A stretch of 64,000 nucleotides of DNA from Luteolibacter arcticus (GTDB lineage Bacteria > Verrucomicrobiota > Verrucomicrobiia > Verrucomicrobiales > Akkermansiaceae): positions 248,001-312,000 of the forward strand of contig NZ_JAPDDT010000008.1 in assembly GCF_025950235.1 (NCBI RefSeq). Direction: 5' to 3'. The notes beneath the pieces were generated by a model, which was not told where the DNA came from, searched no databases, and saw only the letters and a program-made list of their open reading frames with translations. The position numbers and the translations under genes were made by a program. Numbering within the stretch: position 1 is the first letter of the stretch; each line of letters starts with the position of its first letter. Below, in pieces: positions 62,901 through 64,000 of this stretch.

Positions 62901-63952
62901 TTCACCTCGGCCTGCACGCCTTCCGCGAGCTTCGGCTTGCGGTTGCTGCCGCTGAACATCATGTCGTTCTCGCTGCCGCCGGCGAGCTTGAGACAAGCCT
63001 GGATGGCGGAGACGAGCAGGTCCTCGTCCTCGTGCGAAAGGAAGGAAGCGGCGAGCTTGAGCGAGGCATCGCCGGGGATTTCCTTCAGGCGGCGCAGGGC
63101 ACCGTGGATGACATTGACGTCGGTCTCCGCGGTGAGCACCGGGGCCACCACCGGCAGCGACTGCGCGCCACCGGCGGAGAGCATCGCATCGATCGCGGTC
63201 TCGCGGACCAGCGGGTCGGCATGCTGGAGGAAGTCGCGCAAGATCGGCAGGGCGACGAGACCGGCACCGCGCAGGGTGCCGAGCGCTGAGAGCGTCTGGT
63301 CGCGGCTGCCGAAGGCGAGCTGGCGTGCGGTCGTGGCGGCCTGCGGGCCGAGCGGACGGGAAAGCACGATTTGGTACTGCGCTTCTCGTACTTTCGCACG
63401 GCTGCCGGTGGGCAGGGTGGCGGAGCTTGAAAGGAAGGTCTCGAGGAAACCCACCGCGCCGAGCCCGTCGGCTTCCAGCATGCGACGGGCGCGTGCAGAC
63501 TTGTCGCTGTCATTGCCAAGCAGGTCGTGCAGGTAGCTGCGGCGCTGTTCGTCGCCGAAGAGATCCCGTTTGCCCGCGGTGCCGGGCTTCTCGCCGGTCC
63601 ACTGTTTCCAGCGGGCGAGCGGGCCTTCATTCTCCGGTGAGCCCGGGGAATTCCACGGATTGAAACCGAAGTCGCCGCCAGCCTTTTCCTCTAACAGCTC
63701 CAACGCGCCGAGCCGCACGGCGAGATCGGCGTGGGAGAGCAAGTTCATCAGCTCGGCGGAGGGGAAGGGCTCCAGGCTGAGGATGGTGAGCCGCACGCTG
63801 CTCCGCCCCGCGGGATCCGCCAGCAAGGGCACGGCCTTCGCCAAGGTCGCTGCCGTCGGTGGCTCCGCCTTCAATGCCTTGATGGCATCCGCGACCGGCT
63901 CCTGGGCGGAGACGGCGAACGCGGCACAGAGTAGGAGGAGCAGCGGTTTCAC
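59933..63952 (-). CDS. HEAT-repeat / thioredoxin-like / DsbD-type membrane fusion protein
   Basis: This 1339-residue protein starts at GTG with a signal peptide (MKPLLLLLCAAFAVSAQ). Residues ~20-960 are HEAT-like helical repeats (LRGAGLVALPILRDFLQHADPLVRETAID; SDPDEFVRFSAIKAAAALG). A thioredoxin-like domain follows with VVYFFKPGCAECEKAS (CAEC redox pair). The C-terminal ~280 residues have six to seven membrane helices with GINPCAFATIIFF and ELACTGQVYAPII, matching the cysteine-bearing TM1 and TM4 of CcdA/DsbD. The protein should carry reducing power across the membrane to envelope targets. The HEAT part is unusual and may hold substrates. It is convergent with rtcR by 16 nt. Confidence 0.78.
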   Translation of the reverse strand: MKPLLLLLCAAFAVSAQEPVADAIKALKAEPPTAATLAKAVPLLADPAGRSSVRLTILSLEPFPSAELMNLLSHADLAVRLGALELLEEKAGGDFGFNPWNSPGSPENEGPLARWKQWTGEKPGTAGKRDLFGDEQRRSYLHDLLGNDSDKSARARRMLEADGLGAVGFLETFLSSSATLPTGSRAKVREAQYQIVLSRPLGPQAATTARQLAFGSRDQTLSALGTLRGAGLVALPILRDFLQHADPLVRETAIDAMLSAGGAQSLPVVAPVLTAETDVNVIHGALRRLKEIPGDASLKLAASFLSHEDEDLLVSAIQACLKLAGGSENDMMFSGSNRKPKLAEGVQAEVNQAILKALSDPRWRVRTAALEFVAGRKVMEAKPRCVELLSDPDEFVRFSAIKAAAALGAEGAAEKLKEMFLSDPGMVGPVLEGYAALSKEPDAAMIEKLSAYPPDARLAAIRAAEADSDLSDIVIRFANDPDLDVSCAAIRFLSADADRVKTNEVASVLVSALRSNSPEKRAAALDRLALPPVSGKQPDPTLQQALRLVGSDGEKTALDPLYDAFLKAAGQQAAAPAPAVQVIPGAQAELMKALNGIAAETSESSFRAALCLARAGDPGGLGVLVSRLPQLSTAQRAAIAEQLYNPTRKEALDLLRLLLRDPIEEIRGAAAGSTLSNENAPAFLSMLLEELAAPGAKLQPQEIYSYHFESVARENKMVPTLRAWALSVLRDDKASHPLQVLALISLRQNFPASAAEPVLALAKGSSDRWVRRAAWHAMGTTGAAVFRQNLATLAGDPSPQVRAVLAEVSGRMDSAWMHRFDDTRAVRDSSWYSERTSRRLTPEAKSALEKMAATDPDENVRFESLFALLSHGQTIDAEAFAGLISRQPEETAASYRIADWMGENSSRIGPGLAPIAAALDTSTINSERMQTIIARLAPKEEGGGFASFAALVAGAEAVAAAPQQTAVAEDDSEEKPARESLKVVYFFKPGCAECEKASQLLETVKADFPLLQVEKHNINETDGTVLNQALCSRFQVPSNKHTIAPAIFSQTGFLVREDIVPQALGGLLSATMSKTQDDSWSVIARPEIAAAQEVVQERFKALTLPVVLAAGLIDGINPCAFATIIFFLSYLQIARRTPREMLMVGAAFIIAVFLAYFLAGLVLHKVLAQMTDRIAGIKPWLDWIFGGLALVAAFLSFRDALKARAGKIDEMSLQLPGFLKDRIRGVIRTGARARRFVAGAFFAGLAISFLELACTGQVYAPIIYHIQQGRMDAVAWLLAYNLAFIVPLIVIFGLAFTGMTSNALIAFQTKHTFAVKVALGLVFVALAWVIVFGQQMLHT

Positions 63953-63967
63953 GCAAAGGGGCAGGGC

Positions 63968-64000
63968 TCAGTGCAGCAGCGCGTAGGCGAGGATGTTCGC
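63968..64000 (-). CDS. C-terminal end of an upstream gene (partial)
   Basis: On the minus strand an open frame enters from the window end and stops at 63,968, encoding ...ANILAYALLH. It is 15 nt before the start of the HEAT/DsbD-type gene, so the two are probably co-transcribed. Too little is visible to name it. Confidence 0.35.
   Translation of the reverse strand, partial: ANILAYALLH

Overview
This 64 kb window is GC-rich and densely coded. It looks like a chromosomal piece of a Verrucomicrobiota bacterium, probably close to Luteolibacter. The reasons are a VPEP...RRRR (PEP-CTERM) sorting signal, several secreted giants that end in an 'acidic DxDxDG linker plus short beta domain', FecR/TPR/beta-barrel proteins, choice-of-anchor-Q beta-helix proteins, and palindromic intergenic repeats. 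There is no rRNA, no conventional tRNA, no phage and no transposase. The genus is an inference. LAYOUT: 1-5 kb holds a truncated GH27 alpha-galactosidase and two secreted proteins that share one ~200-residue module. 5.2-9.8 kb is a coupled operon of two secretin-like paralogues and a VIT/vWA/SLBB protein. 10-14.5 kb has single genes (C39-like protease, MauE/DoxX protein, pyrF, metallo-beta-lactamase). 14.5-27.6 kb looks like a cell-surface and cAMP locus: a FecR-TPR-beta-barrel protein, a giant trypsin-like secreted protein and a CHASE2 adenylate cyclase on the minus strand, facing a cyclic-nucleotide-binding MscS channel and a lone cyclic-nucleotide-binding protein on the plus strand. 27.8-43 kb is mixed: a beta-helix protein, cardiolipin synthase, a di-heme cytochrome, a PhoX-like protein, a cysteine desulfurase, a helical-repeat protein and a thioredoxin-domain protein. 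43.4-49 kb is addBA, followed by hpf and a HAD phosphatase. 51-60 kb is the highlight. THE STANDOUT: 51,085-59,917 is an RNA-repair locus. rtcR (CARF plus sigma-54 activator) is divergent from rsr (bacterial Ro60/TROVE protein). rsr has a -24/-12 promoter and is followed on the same strand by nine Y-RNA-like units (54,854-56,470), three small accessory genes, rtcB and rtcA. Every unit has a two-part stem with the strand signature GAATGC/GGATGC...ACTACA. Five units carry, between the stem strands, a circularly permuted tRNA: the 3' half (T arm, acceptor 3' strand) comes first, then a 4-6 nt loop, then the 5' half (acceptor 5' strand, D arm). The modules differ and resemble different tRNAs (Thr-, Leu-, Asn- and Gly-like). 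Salmonella has rsr-yrlBA-rtcBA with two Y RNAs; a nine-member array of mixed tRNA mimics with embedded genes is, as far as I know, undescribed. A likely logic: damaged RNA activates RtcR through its CARF domain, RtcR and sigma-54 switch on the operon, Rsr and the Y RNAs sort or tether tRNA-processing enzymes and damaged tRNAs, and RtcA/RtcB heal and seal ends. A second genome-scale signal is the 7-mer TGTTAGA/TCTAACA. It occurs 19 times by my reading, on both strands and in several codon phases, and it accounts for most TTA codons in the window.
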